Below, piece by piece: positions 1-10,456 of a stretch of DNA of 64,000 nt. Position numbers and translations under genes: made by a program. Source of the stretch: Lunularia cruciata. Taxonomy: Eukaryota > Streptophyta > Marchantiopsida > Lunulariales > Lunulariaceae. The stretch covers positions 55,256,333-55,320,332 of the forward strand of contig OX419756.1 of assembly GCA_948567375.1 (NCBI GenBank), in the 5' to 3' direction. Positions within the stretch are counted from its first letter, which is position 1, and every line of letters begins with the position of its first letter. Under the pieces are notes generated by a model. The model did not search any database. It had not been told where the DNA came from and saw nothing but the letters and a program-made list of their open reading frames with translations.

Positions 1-491
1 TCCTTGTTGGATTTTGGAAACAAAAGTGTTGACAACATTTACCTTGGTATCCACCGAGAGGATTGTCATCAAGCTCAAAGGTGTGAAAAGATGCTCTCAT
101 AAATGAGGAAGAATGATATGGTCTATATGGCCACAACATTCACTAAATTATTGTATGAAAATTCCACCAATGGGAGTAAGGTGTCCCATCGTTCCTGCTC
201 CTCTAGAGTCATGTCTCAAAATATGTCTTCATAACTACAATCAACTTAGTTTTTTTTGTCTATTGGTTTGTGAATGGTAAGCCATGGACATGGCCAATTT
301 GGTTTTGAAGAAACCAAAGATCTTTCTCAAAAAAATTGATGAATTGAATGCCTTTATTATTGGTAAACACTCAAGACAAGCCATGGTGAGAAAAGATTGC
401 ATCTAAGTACAATTGAGCTAATTGTGGAGTAGTCACGTCCTTGGTGGTAGGATGCACAAGAATCATTTTGTTGAGTTGATCAAAAAAGAAT
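1..491 (-). pseudogene. integrase core and C-terminal part of A#2 (fragment)
   Basis: The stretch aligns at nucleotide level with the integrase part of A#1 (about 6,665-7,140), including the conserved blocks around 1-100 and 420-480. No open frame longer than about 65 codons survives. It continues at 1,256 after the solo LTR. It belongs to the old outer chromovirus and is non-functional. Confidence 0.75.
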
Positions 492-496
492 ATAAT

Positions 497-1250
497 TGTA
501 ATACTCCAAGGACAAGATAACTCTTCAAGAGAGAAAACACAAATTTCACACTCAATCCTTCCATGCCCCAAAGAAGCACCTTCTCTTTATTATATAGCAA
601 AGAGGATCCCCTCGAAGGAAGCTCCACCCTTGGATCAAATACGTGGATTGGTGACCTATCAGCAAGTTCCATCCTTGGATTAGTTTTTTGGATGGGTGGC
701 ATGTCAGTCCTTGTCCTATCTTGCTGGTCAAATGGGTTTGACCAAAGGGAATCTCTAGGCAATCTTCTTGTAGGAAGTTCAACATTGATAAGTAAGGTAC
801 CATTGGAAAGCTCTCAATTAGACAAATCATGGTGGGGTTGGGGGGGGGGGGGGGAGAAAGCAAGGCCTTTTCCCTTGAGAGATTGATTCTTTCTACTTTG
901 TAGGTCTAATTCATCCATCTAGGCCTCCAAAAATTGCTTTAAAAGTTTTCAAGCTATTTTCAACTTCTGCCCTATTAGTACAAGTGCTATTTTGGGAAAC
1001 CTATATCTGATCTACATTCTCCATTATGTGTAACATCCTTCCAAATGTCACCACTCTAAGTTTCACCTCTAGATCATATGTCTAGCTATTGATTCTTAAG
1101 TCTTCAAGCATGTTTCAATTTTTGGTGTACTAGTGGAAGTACTCTTTCAATGATACCTATGTCTGATCTGTTTAGTCCATCATGTATAACATCCTCCTAG
1201 ATGTTACCAAACGAAGTTTCTAGTTCATGTGTCTAACTATTGGTATTACA
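497..1250 (-). mobile_element. solo LTR of the A (chromovirus) family
   Basis: This 754-bp block begins TGTAATAC and ends GTATTACA, the same ends as the LTRs of A#1. The A#2 integrase continues on both sides. The flanking 5-mers ATAAT (492-496) and ACAAT (1,251-1,255) differ at one base and look like a decayed target duplication; A#1 has ATGAT at the homologous place. A TATA-like run (near 588, complement strand) and an unusually long G tract (about 836-854) lie inside. No internal region remains, so it arose by LTR-LTR recombination. Confidence 0.85.
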
Positions 1251-1255
1251 ACAAT

Positions 1256-1586
1256 CGAGTCAAACCTTAAGATGGTCTTGGGCAATTTGCAAACCAGATC
1301 CATGCTTATTTGTTCCCAACATTGTGTAGGAGTAGGAAGGGATTGAAGGAGTCATGCATGAGCTTGATTATAGCCTGTTATTTTTTGATAGCATAAGCAA
1401 CTTTGAATATACTCTATCACATCATGCTAATCTTGGACCAATAGTAATGACATTTGGCTGCATTTAAAATCTTGTCTTCTCCAACATGGCTTACAATGGC
1501 AGAATCATGAAATTTTGCAAGGATGGTGGTTCTTGTGTCCATGTCATCTGGGATCCACACTTGCCATTAAAAAAGGTGAGCCCTTG
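1256..1586 (-). pseudogene. integrase zinc-binding region of A#2 (fragment)
   Basis: It aligns with the A#1 integrase N-terminal region (about 7,160-7,480) and stops exactly at CCTTG (1,582-1,586), where A#1 begins. The homologous sequence resumes after A#1 at 10,452, again starting CCTTG. This break and resumption is the evidence for the A#1 insertion point. Confidence 0.8.
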
Positions 1587-2262
1587 TGTAATGTGTGATA
1601 ACCCGGAAAATATCACTTTTGCGGTAATCGGGTAAGTAAAGTTTGTTCCCGCAGAGATACAAGTCAGAAATGTCCAAATACAAAGTCAAAGTAACAATTT
1701 AGTTCTTCTTGAGTTCTTCTTTAACCTCTCAGGTAGAAACCACACCTAGAAGAGAGTAACAAGCATTGATTCTTAGTCTTATCACGAATTAGCACTCCTT
1801 AATCACAACTCCTTCAATTCTTTCCAAACAATCTTGATTGTGATGATTCAGGCTCTCTTGAAAATGGCACTTCATTGCAAAACGACTTCACCTTAGAATT
1901 GTGTTCCACCCCTCCACTGAAGGCACAACTTCCTCAATCAAAATTGCTTCACATCAACTTTGCACTGCACTCACAAATGCAGAATACTACCAACACTACA
2001 ATTCCTCTCAGATCTGTCAAGGCATTGCTTTGATTGCACTTCACTCAGGATCAAACACAAAAAATGAAGATCAAGGTTGTGGAATCCAATATCCAACAAG
2101 CACTCTGACTTGCACTTTGAAATTCTCCACACACTCACAAACACAATTGCAAAGCTGATACTCGGAATCAAGCTCAAGCGATGAGCACTACTTCACAACA
2201 CTTTGCTTTATCTATTCTCAAAATTATGAGCACTGAACAACAATTCCCTAAGAATGCCACTC

Positions 2263-2272
2263 TTAAATAGTG
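2263..2272 (-). promoter_or_regulatory. TATA-like motif in the tail of element C#1
   Basis: The minus strand reads CTATTTAAG, placed between the long C frame and the end of the element. Element C#2 has a similar TTTAAATAG on the plus strand near 25,510-25,518. A promoter near the 3' end is what an LTR would carry, although no matching 5' copy exists. This assignment rests on the motif alone. Confidence 0.35.
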
Positions 2273-2422
2273 AAGCAAACGACAATTATCTTCCTAATAC
2301 ACCTCTTCCTAATGACTCTACAAACCTGCAGATCTGAAATGATAATGCACCTCTTCATATCTGTCTATTCAAATCTCAAATCAGTTACCAATCCAATCCG
2401 ATGTCTACTTCTTCCTTGGCTT

Positions 2423-5011
2423 TCAAACCCGAACCCAAAGTAACTTTACTCTTACTACTCTGTCCTCGGGTTTCACATCTCCTACATCTTCTACCAGATC
2501 TAACAGTTCTCTTTCCTGATCTGACAATTCACTAGTGGGTAATCTATCTAACTCCTTATCTGCTGACCCACTCTTCTCTAATGTGTCAAATGTCAAATCC
2601 AAAGACACCTACACTCCTACTTCATCTACTTATGGTTTTGCACTTATATCCTTCCGAAGTCTATCTATATCCAACTTCACTAAGTCTAATCTAATCACAA
2701 TATTATCTTCTACCTCTAGTATTTTCCTATCTACACGAGTCCTGAGACTTATTAACAAAGCATTCAAATCTATGTCCTTCGCCTATCTCCTCCTCGTCTC
2801 TTGCACCAACAACTTCAACTCGTGCAGCCTCGTCTCTTCAATCTGAATGCTGGACTCTGTACTTAACATCATGTTCATTTTGAGGACAATCTCCTTCAAT
2901 GGCTCCAATCTCATCTTCCTTTCACGCTCCCGATCTGCAAGCCAATCCTCTCTGTACATTGCCAATTCCACTTTGAATTTGGCTTTCACAGTTTCCTTCT
3001 CCTTCTCCTTCTGTACAATCTTCTCTTCTTGTTTACAAAGTAACTCTCGTAATCTCTCTTCTTTCCTATATCATATTGCCAACTCCCTTTGCCAGAGTTG
3101 CTTCTTCTCTTCTACGCTCTCCATCACTCTATCGAGCTCTTGTTCCTTTGCTGCTACCCTTGCCATAGCATGGATAAGTTCTAATCTTGAATCAGCAAAC
3201 TGTTGCTTCAAGATTTCATACTCTACTACTTGTCTTTCCCCCGCTATGTCACTCTTCTTAACAAGATCCTCTCGATACATCACTTCTCTCTTCAAGTCTT
3301 CAATTACTTGATTCTTCACTACTGCCTCCCCTCGCAGTAATTCTCTTTCCTCCTCACCTTGGGTTATAATCTTCTTCAACTCCAAGTTCTCTTCTTCTAA
3401 TCTTGATAACACCTGCAAGACAATCTTTACCTCTAGACAAGTCGGCTGCATCTCCTTCTTCCTATGCTCCAATTTCACCAACAATGGACACACAATCTTC
3501 CGCAGGTACTCCACTCCATTGCTAGCAACTACTTCCTCCTGTGTAGCAATCTCCCTTCTTACTTCTTGTTCTCTCGATACCCGCCTTTGTCTCTGCAGTC
3601 TTCGTATCAGAATCTACTCCTCACTTCTTGAGCTAGCGTTCACTTCTTCCCTTGCCTTACTCGGACCCACTTCAGACTTCACCTTGCGTCTTGAACAAAC
3701 TCCCCTCTTAATCGCAGACTTCTTCTCCTCAGGCTTAAGTATCTCGTCTTCCAACTTCTCATTATCTTTTGGCTCAAGCTCCACCCGAACTTCTTCTTCT
3801 TCTTCCACAATAGCTGCTGGTATCGACGTCATTTCTCCACCTTCATCATTATCGCTACTTGTATCTCCACTTTGCAGCATTAGCTCTGGTTCTTCCTTGC
3901 ATTCCGAGTCTTTGGACTTGCACTCGGCTTTGCCTCCCAAGTCTTTGTCTTTTGACGCGATCACCACCATGCCTCTCCTCGGGTTTCCTATCTTGCCCTT
4001 CTGAGGTCTTGTCTTGTCTTTGGGTTCTCCTTGCCAACTCTGCTTATTCAACTTTGGAGTACTTACTTCTATCTCTACGCTCTTCCCCGTCTTCACGTAG
4101 TACTCATCCGTGCTCCGGATTTGAAGAATGTATTGTTGCTCTTCCACATCGACTTCTCTTCTCAAATCGGGATGGAAGTGAGACACCATTTGATTTTGCT
4201 CCGCCAAGTTGAGCAGATTCAACCCGAGGTAAAAATGTGCTGCAAATGGCACGATGTAGTGTGGAGGCGACTTATCCCGCAAATTCCACACCATTTGTCT
4301 TGTCCTTCTACAGAAGCACCTCGCCCAATGAATCGGTTCTCCTGCAAACAGCTTATGGAAGAACACCGCTTGGTGTTTCATCACATAAGTCGTTCTCTCC
4401 GGCTTCAGGATTGCCATGAGAGCACTCACGATCTCTCTCTTCATTGGATCCTTGTAACTCTCAACCTTATACCCATTCTTTGTTCTCTTTGAAGAGAAAG
4501 CATCTCTCACTTCTTGAGTTTCTTCTACTACTTCTCCCTTACCCAAGAAGGTGGTACCCTGCTCCGTGCTTGCTTCTTTCCCGAGCACTAATCTCCAATC
4601 CGACTTTGTCCAGCGAGCCGGATTTCCTCTCTTCCCCTCTTCCTTGGGGCCATCAAGACACTTGCTCTCGATAATCTCAGTCATGAACCTTGGAAAACTG
4701 ACATTCCAGTTCCATGCCAAGAACGTAATCCAAAGTCGGCTCAAGATTTCGATTGTTGCGATTACATCTAGTCTCCAAATTGCATGATTTCTCACTGCAA
4801 ATTTGGAATTCTTCTTTCCTCCTCCCATCTCTCCTGCTTTCTCAATGTCTCTCGGTTTCACTCTCTTGACTTCTCCCCTACACACTAGCGTGTCTTCAAC
4901 TCTATTTCCCTTCCCTTGATCACCTATAGGACAACTTTTCAACGGCAAAGGAAAATTGCTCGATATTGCTTTGTCGTGAGCCCAATTTTTATAGAGTTGC
5001 GCTTTCTTCAT
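2423..5011 (-). pseudogene. element C protein, about 863 codons, unknown family, gag-like N-terminus and coiled-coil C-terminus
   Basis: A single reading frame runs from ATG at 5,011 to 2,423 with no frameshift. It is interrupted only by a few in-frame stops (a TAG at 3,614, TGAs at 3,071 and 2,783, and at least one more before 2,608). Residues 1-290 are moderately hydrophobic, with Trp-rich stretches around HWARCF and FAAHFYLGLNLLN. Residues about 290-465 are Lys/Glu-rich and low complexity. The remainder is dominated by Leu/Glu/Lys heptads typical of a long coiled coil. The same protein is recognisable in C#2 at 29,791-30,075 (GYKVDTYQD matches GYKVESYKD; YVMKH is shared) and at 25,746-26,237. 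I cannot assign a family; a structural, gag-like role is a guess based on its place in a mobile element. Confidence 0.6.
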
Positions 5012-5380
5012 CTCTCTTCAATTTCAGTTTCTACCGAGAAATCACACCTCTTGCATGCACCTGTCACTGTCAATCATACTTCACGCATATGGGCCGCCGG
5101 TTTTCAACGGTCCCTTCTTGAATTTCTCGGCCCGACGAAAGGTTGTTAGACTGTCTTCACCTCGGGTTGAGCTCCCCCTGATACAAAGACTCCTTACTTT
5201 GGGTTGTAAGCTGATAGGGCATTTCCGAGTACTTTGCCTTATGACCCGAAGTCACTTTACTTTGGGTTTCATCCCGAATACTCTTTTCTTTGCCTTCTTC
5301 GGACATACAGGCGCCATCCGACTTCTCTATACACTTCTTCTTCTTTATTTTGAAAAAAAAAATGTGGGCACCACATAATG

Positions 5381-6122
5381 TTATGAGGATAGTAGGGAAA
5401 CACAAATGCACAATTACAAGTTTCACACTCAAACTCAGATGCCTCAAAGGAGCACCTTCTCTTTATTATATAGACAAAGAGGATCTCCTCCAAGGGAGCT
5501 CCACCATAGGATTATGCACATAGATAGGTGACATGTAAACAAGCTCCACCCTTGGATTAATTACTTGGATGGGTGACATGTAGGTCTTGGTTCTATCTGG
5601 TTGGTCAAATAAGCTTTGACCAAAGGGAATCTTTTAGGGAATCTTCTTGTAGGAATCTCAGAATCATGTGGGTGAGGTACCATTGGAAAGCTCTTGAAAA
5701 AAAATACCAAGGGGAGTGAAAAGGTCAGAATTTCCTTCATTGGGGGGGGGGGGATTTGCACATTTTGGAGGCCCAATTCATCTATTTAGGCCTTTGAAAT
5801 TGCCTTCAAAGATTTTAGGCATATTTTGGTTCCTACTATATTAGTAGAAGTCCTCTTTTGGTGATACCTCTTTCTGATCTATTTTGTCCATCATGTATAA
5901 CATTGTTGCAGAGGTTACCAAACAACTTCTCACTTTTAAATCATATGTCTAGCTATTGGTTTTAATGTTTTCAAGTCTATTTTGGTTTTTTCCCTACTAG
6001 TAGAATTACTCTTTTGGTGATACTTCTATCTGATCTATTTTTTCCATCATGTATAACATCATTCCATATGTTACCAAACCAAATTTCACATCTGGATCAT
6101 ATAGCTAGTTTTTGGTATTACA
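5381..6122 (-). mobile_element. 3' LTR of A#1 (main part)
   Basis: This block aligns along its length with 9,712-10,451 and ends GTATTACA at 6,122. Its first seven bases lie at 1,587-1,593, on the other side of C#1. A run of about 12 G occurs near 5,742-5,753, which the 5' LTR of the same element lacks. A TATA-like ATATAATAAAG lies near 5,462-5,472 on the complement strand. Confidence 0.88.
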
Positions 6123-6138
6123 AACCTCTCTCCTTTTA
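6123..6138 (-). other. polypurine tract of A#1
   Basis: On the minus strand the bases immediately before the 3' LTR read AAAAGGAGAGAGGTT, a purine-rich run where plus-strand DNA synthesis is primed in Ty3/gypsy elements. Position and composition both fit. Confidence 0.7.
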
Positions 6139-6149
6139 AGACACAACGT

Positions 6150-6600
6150 CCTCGTTGTGCAATTGTTGCTCAAACGCTTGCACCAAAATTGGTGCATGTG
6201 TCAAATTGGCAGCGGGCTCTAAGGTTGCCTCATAGAGGGGATAACCTTTCCATTGAACCAGATAGTCCACCTACGGATGGTGAGTACCACGGATACGGTT
6301 TTGGAGGATTTGCTCTACTTCATATTCCGCCGTGCCATCAATGAGTGTCGAAGAAGGTCAAATGTCTTGTGTGGAATAATAGTGGCCTAATTGGGGAGCA
6401 TATCTGTGTAGTAGGGAAACATGGGATACTGGATGGTCTTCATATGTGGTGGTAGCTCAAGGTGATAGGTCACAACACCGACTTGACAAAGACTAGGAAA
6501 AGGCTCAATAAAACGAGGTCTGAGCTTATGAGGGCCGACTAATGTGAGGTTGGTTGTAGAAAACCACACTTGATCCCCAACATTGGACTCCATGTGCCTA
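6150..6600 (-). pseudogene. A#1 integrase C-terminus and chromodomain
   Basis: The part at 6,387-6,593 keeps an open frame with the GDQVWFSTTNLTL block that precedes the chromodomain in chromovirus integrases. From about 6,345 down to 6,150, another frame reads EYEVEQILQNRIR, then a stop, then VDYLVQWKGYP. This is the classic chromodomain core with the Tyr/Trp residues of the methyl-lysine cage. In the family, the domain steers integration toward marked heterochromatin. The in-frame stop and missing bases make it non-functional. Confidence 0.8.
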
Positions 6601-6662
6601 CGGTGTGCATAAGCATACTACTTTTGTCAATTTTGTGCAATCTACAATTTGTGCTGGGCGCT

Positions 6663-7553
6663 CTACACACCTTGTTGGATTCTAGAAATAAATGTGTTGA
6701 CTACGTTGACCTTGGTAGCCATTGGACAAATCTTCATCAAGATAGAAGGTGTGAAGGAATGCTCACCATACATGAGGAAGAACGGAGTGACATGGGTGGA
6801 TGTATTCACTAAATTGTTGTAAACAATTCCACCAATGAGAGTAGGGTGTCCCACCTCTCTTGCTCTTCTAAGGTGAAGCCACACAACATATATTCAATAG
6901 TGTGATTAGCACGCTTTGTTTGTCCATCTATTTGGTAAGTTGTAGACATGGCCAACTTGGTTTTGAAGAAACCAAAGAGGGATTGCCAAAACAAACTAGT
7001 GAATTGAGTGCCTCTATGGGTGATGAGTACTCAAGACAAGCCGTGGTGAGAGTTGACTGCATCTAAGTATAATTGAGCTAGTTGTGGAGCAATCACATCC
7101 TTGGTGGTAGGGCATACATGAATCATTTTGCTTAGCCGGTCTATAAAGACCATGATAGAGTCACCCTAAGGTGATCTTGGGTAATTCACAAATGAGATCC
7201 ATACTCACATATTCCCAACGTTGTGTAAGAGTGGGGAGAGGTTGAAGGAGCCCTACAAGAGCTTGATTAGAAGCTTTGTTCTGTTGATAAAGTAGGTAGC
7301 TACGCACATAGTCCATCATGTTGTTGCTCATCTTAGGCAAATAGTCATGGCGTTGGACTGCATCCAAGGTCTTGTCCACTCCAATATGACTTGCAATGGC
7401 CGAATCATGATATTCCACTAGAATGGTGGTGCATAAATCTAGGACATTTGGGATCCATAATCTGCCATCATGAAAGGTGAGTCCTTGGGTGTTAGTGATG
7501 CCTTTGGATGATTGTGATGTTACAATATGTGGATCAATTTTTGTAGTAGCCAA
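6663..7553 (-). pseudogene. A#1 integrase (zinc-binding and catalytic core)
   Basis: Open stretches at 7,161-7,553, 6,809-6,994 and 6,663-6,884 cover the integrase. The zinc domain keeps the histidines in an SHIGVDKTL context, but both usual cysteines of the C-x2-C pair are replaced by tyrosine (SYLLYQQNKA). A frameshift separates the domain from the catalytic core, where the YQIDGQTKRANH block is present (family usually TDGQTERVN). It is dead by sequence. Confidence 0.82.
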
Positions 7554-7736
7554 AATTTAGGGTTAATCGTAACCTTTGCCACCAAATTGTTTGCCATTGG
7601 CATGCGGGTGAATGCATCTGCAAGTTGCTTGTTACCTTCCACGTAGGTGATTGTCATGTTGAAATGTTATTGCCACTCTGCCCACCAAATCTAGCGCCGA
7701 GATAGATCTTTTTGCATTTTGAGGTAGACCAAAGGT

Positions 7737-8130
7737 TTATGGTCTATCTCTACTACAAATGCCTTCTCGCCTAGATAGTGCTTCCAATGCTTGGTTGTAA
7801 GGACAATGGCCAACTCTTTTTGTTTTATGGTGTGATAGTTGCACTCTGTTGGTAACAACTTTCAAGAGAAATATGCAATTGGATGCTATATGTTGTGCCA
7901 CTCTTGTTGTAGGACTGCTCCTATTACTACACCTAAGGCATCTATAGCCAACTTGATTGGACATTTTGGGTCATACCACTTCAAGATTGGTGCATGTAGC
8001 AAGGTGACTTTCAATTCTTGAAAGACCACTTGGATGTGGTTCCCCACATTTACTTCTTTCCCTTGCCAAGTAGTGCCCATAAAGGCTGTGCAACCTTAGA
8101 GAAGTCATTGACAAATCAACAATAGAATCC
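7737..8130 (-). pseudogene. A#1 RNase H (fragmented)
   Basis: The frame at 7,886-8,080 contains FQELKVTLLHAPIL followed by AIDALGVVIGAVLQQ, the start of the Ty3 RNase H domain with the first catalytic Asp in an A-I-D context. The rest continues in another frame at 7,737-7,964. Frame changes separate the halves. Confidence 0.75.
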
Positions 8131-8314
8131 CATCAACCCAAGAAGCTCTTGAGTTGAGTCTGATCTTTTAGGGCACTCCGTTTTTTAATGACCTTTCTTT
8201 TATCTATCAATACTTGAATACCTTCTACACTTACTTCATGCCCCAAGTTGTCTACTTCAGACTTGCCAAACTTGTATTTGAGATTTTGGCATACAATTGA
8301 TTATGTCTTAGAAT

Positions 8315-8953
8315 CTAGAGGGCTTCTCGTAGATGTTGTTTGTGTTTCATCATCATGTTACTATATACTAAGATGTCATCCAAGAAGAAGATAGTAGACT
8401 TATCAAAATATGGATGAAATATGTCATTCATTAGACTCATGAAGGTAGTAGGTGCATTGGTGATGCCAAAAGGCATCACATGATACTCAAAGTGGCCATA
8501 TTTGGTTTGAATGGTAGTTTTGTACACATCTTCCTCTGCAATTTGGATTTGATTGTAACTGCTTCACAAGTCCAATTTAGTGAAGTGTCTTGCTCCATTG
8601 AGTTGATCAAATAGGTCATCCATGGGAGGTAAGGGGTATTTTTTCTTCATTATTTGTTGATTGAGACCCCAATAGTCAATACACATGTGTATTATATTGT
8701 CCTTCTTCTTTGGAAACAAGTTAAGAGCCCCATATGGGGATATGATGGGTTGGATGAACCTTTTTTGTAGCATATCCTCAATTTTTGTCTTACACTCCTC
8801 CAAATCTTGAGGTGATAGGCAATATGGGGCCTTATGAAGAGGTGTCTTCTCCGAGAGTGTCCCAATTTTATGATCTACTCTCCTTTTTGGTGGTAATCCT
8901 AAGAGTGGATCATCAGGAAAGACATCTTGAAACTCATTTACCACATCCTTCAA
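8315..8953 (-). pseudogene. A#1 reverse transcriptase
   Basis: The N-terminal half (8,564-8,953) contains [15 protein letters not shown] and [10 protein letters not shown], the usual start and the R-x-D-Y-R-x-LN block with Arg replaced. The C-terminal half (8,315-8,527) contains MPFGITNAPTTF and the catalytic FLDDILVYS box. The halves are in different frames. The domain order and motifs are those of Ty3/gypsy. Confidence 0.88.
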
Positions 8954-9067
8954 TTTCTTAGGAATTTGTCCATCAAGTTGTGCACTCTAGACTTCTCTTA
9001 TTAGACCCATGGAACATCTATCGGTCTTATATATAGTTGCTATCCCTATGATATAAAGAGGCAATTC

Positions 9068-9364
9068 TTACCTGTGTGATTTTTCTTTAATCCCAATGAT
9101 TGACCATTGGTGGGTTCTCACTACTTTCTTCCTCCAATCTACCATAGGGTTATAATGGTCCATCAATGGTATGCCTAAGATTGCATCATAACGAGCTAAT
9201 TGTCTCACTTGCCACTCAATTATTTCTTGATATTCTCCTATAAAGAGTGTTACTTGTCTAGGTAATGATTCAATCCTCTCTATTTGCCCATTAGATAACT
9301 CTACTTCTTTGCTCTCATCTCTCTCTAGATCCATTCCCAATCTTATTGCAACAGAGCAAGACAA
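9068..9364 (-). pseudogene. A#1 protease and linker to RT
   Basis: The frame encodes a retropepsin-like region ending with YDAILGIPLMDHYNP and a following VDWRKK. This is the block that follows the protease active site in Ty3 polyproteins. The active-site D-[ST]-G lies upstream of the open frame and is damaged. No gag precedes it. Confidence 0.7.
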
Positions 9365-9698
9365 GAAATTCTTTGTTGCTCTTGGATCTATTTATACTCT
9401 CACTTCATGGCCTTCTAGAACTCCATTCACAACAATCAATTGTGAAGTTACATTTCTAGACCTTTGTGCGCTTGTCTTCTTCCTTTGCTCAATTTTTTGC
9501 TTCCTTATTGAGCCAATAAGATTGCAAGGTATATTTATTGGTGATCTTTGTTTTCCAGAGTGATTTCCATCTCCTCTTCTTCAATACATCACTCCATGTT
9601 GTTCAAAGATTGCTTGTATTTGCACTCCAAAATTACTCAATCTGAGTAGCCCATGTTCTTCCAAGAGGAGTGATCCACTCTCTTGGATTAAAACACCT

Positions 9699-9710
9699 AC
9701 TCTGATACCA
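9699..9710 (-). other. primer-binding site of A#1, initiator Met tRNA type
   Basis: The minus strand reads TGGTATCAGAGT one base after the end of the 5' LTR. Plant retroelements primed by initiator methionine tRNA have TGGTATCAGAGC here, so eleven of twelve bases agree. Confidence 0.85.
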
Positions 9711-9711
9711 T

Positions 9712-10451
9712 TGTAATGTTGCGAGGATAGTAGGGACACGTACTCACAAACACAAGTTTCACATTCAAACTCCGATGCCCCAAAGGAGCACCTTCTCTTT
9801 ATTATATAGACAAAGAGGATCTCTTCCAAGGAAGCTCCACTATAGGATTAGGCACATAGATAGGTGACATGTCAGCAAGCTCCACCCTTGGATTACTTAC
9901 TTGGATGGGTGACACGTCAGTCCTAGTCATATTTGGTTGGTCAAACAAGCTTTGACTAGAGGAATCTTTTAGAGAATCTTCTTGTAGGAATCTTAGAATC
10001 ACGTGGGTGAGGTACCATTGGAAAACTCTCAACAAGAAAAACCATGGGGAGGAAGGCCAACTTCTCCTCTATTAGGGGAAGGATTTGCACATTTTTTAGG
10101 CCTAATTCATCCGTTTAGGCCTCCAAAATTGCTTTCAAAGATTTTAGGTATATTTTGGTTCATACTCTATTAGTAGAAGTCCTCTTTAGATGATACCTCT
10201 TTCTGATCTATTTAGTCCACCATGTGTAGCATCCTTCAAGATGTTATCAAACTAATTCTCACTTTTAAATCATATGTCTAGCTATTGGTTCTAAGGTTTT
10301 AAAGTCTATTTTGGTTTCTACACTATTAGTAGAAGTACTCTTTTGGTGATACTTCTATCTGATCAATTTTTTCCATCATTTATAATATCATTCTAGATGT
10401 TACCAAACCAAATTTCACATCTAGATCATATGGCTAGCTCTTGGTATTACA
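9712..10451 (-). mobile_element. 5' LTR of A#1
   Basis: The block is 740 bp, begins TGTAATGTTG and ends GTATTACA, so the tips form a short inverted repeat TGTAAT/ATTACA. It is followed on the right by the target duplication CCTTG. A TATA-like ATATAATAAAG on the complement strand lies near 9,799-9,809. It matches the split 3' LTR with scattered differences and lacks the long G tract. Confidence 0.9.
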
Positions 10452-10456
10452 CCTTG

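Larger units (their letters stand above)
1594..5375 (-). mobile_element. element C#1: LTR-less TG...CA element with 5-bp target duplication
   Basis: It is inserted seven bases into the A#1 3' LTR. TAATG occurs at 1,589-1,593 and again at 5,376-5,380, and the split LTR rejoins correctly. The element starts TGTGATAACC and ends CCACCACA on the plus strand. A homologous copy at 24,854-30,805 has the same two ends and its own 5-bp duplication, so the boundaries are independently supported. I find no direct repeats at the two ends. The minus strand carries one long frame (5,011 to 2,423). Beyond that frame lies a TATA-like promoter stretch (about 2,263-2,272, complement CTATTTAAG) and then a tail. 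At the opposite tip the minus strand reads TGTGGTGCCCACA, which resembles a plant retrotransposon primer-binding site. Confidence 0.85.
1587..10451 (-). mobile_element. Ty3/gypsy chromovirus A#1, structurally complete but without gag
   Basis: The element has paired LTRs (9,712-10,451 is the 5' LTR; 1,587-1,593 plus 5,381-6,122 is the 3' LTR split by C#1), an initiator-Met-type primer site, a polypurine tract and a perfect 5-bp target duplication CCTTG (1,582-1,586 and 10,452-10,456). The internal domains, read on the minus strand, are protease, reverse transcriptase, RNase H, integrase and chromodomain, an order and content typical of Ty3/gypsy chromoviruses. Gag is absent: the leader joins directly to the region before the protease near 9,600, whereas A#2 has about 1.5 kb more there. 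Every domain carries stops or frameshifts. Confidence 0.9.

Noticed and set aside
1594-2477. An 884-bp LTR at the tail of C#1 bounded by TGTGATAACC and GGGTTTCACA
   Set aside because: The inverted tips are tempting, but no second copy exists at the other end, the inner tip is not kept in C#2, and it would overlap the last codons of the element's frame.
2535-4492. Plus-strand Ser/Leu-rich ORFs (for example 2,847-3,311 and 3,519-4,004)
   Set aside because: They are the complement of the Lys/Glu-rich coiled-coil frame of element C; CTT-rich complement of GAA codons gives Ser/Leu/Phe-rich chance frames.
1594-5375. Element C as a Ginger-type DNA transposon
   Set aside because: The TGTNR tips and 5-bp duplication fit, but the inverted repeat is only four bases and no integrase-like transposase is encoded; left as an open alternative only.
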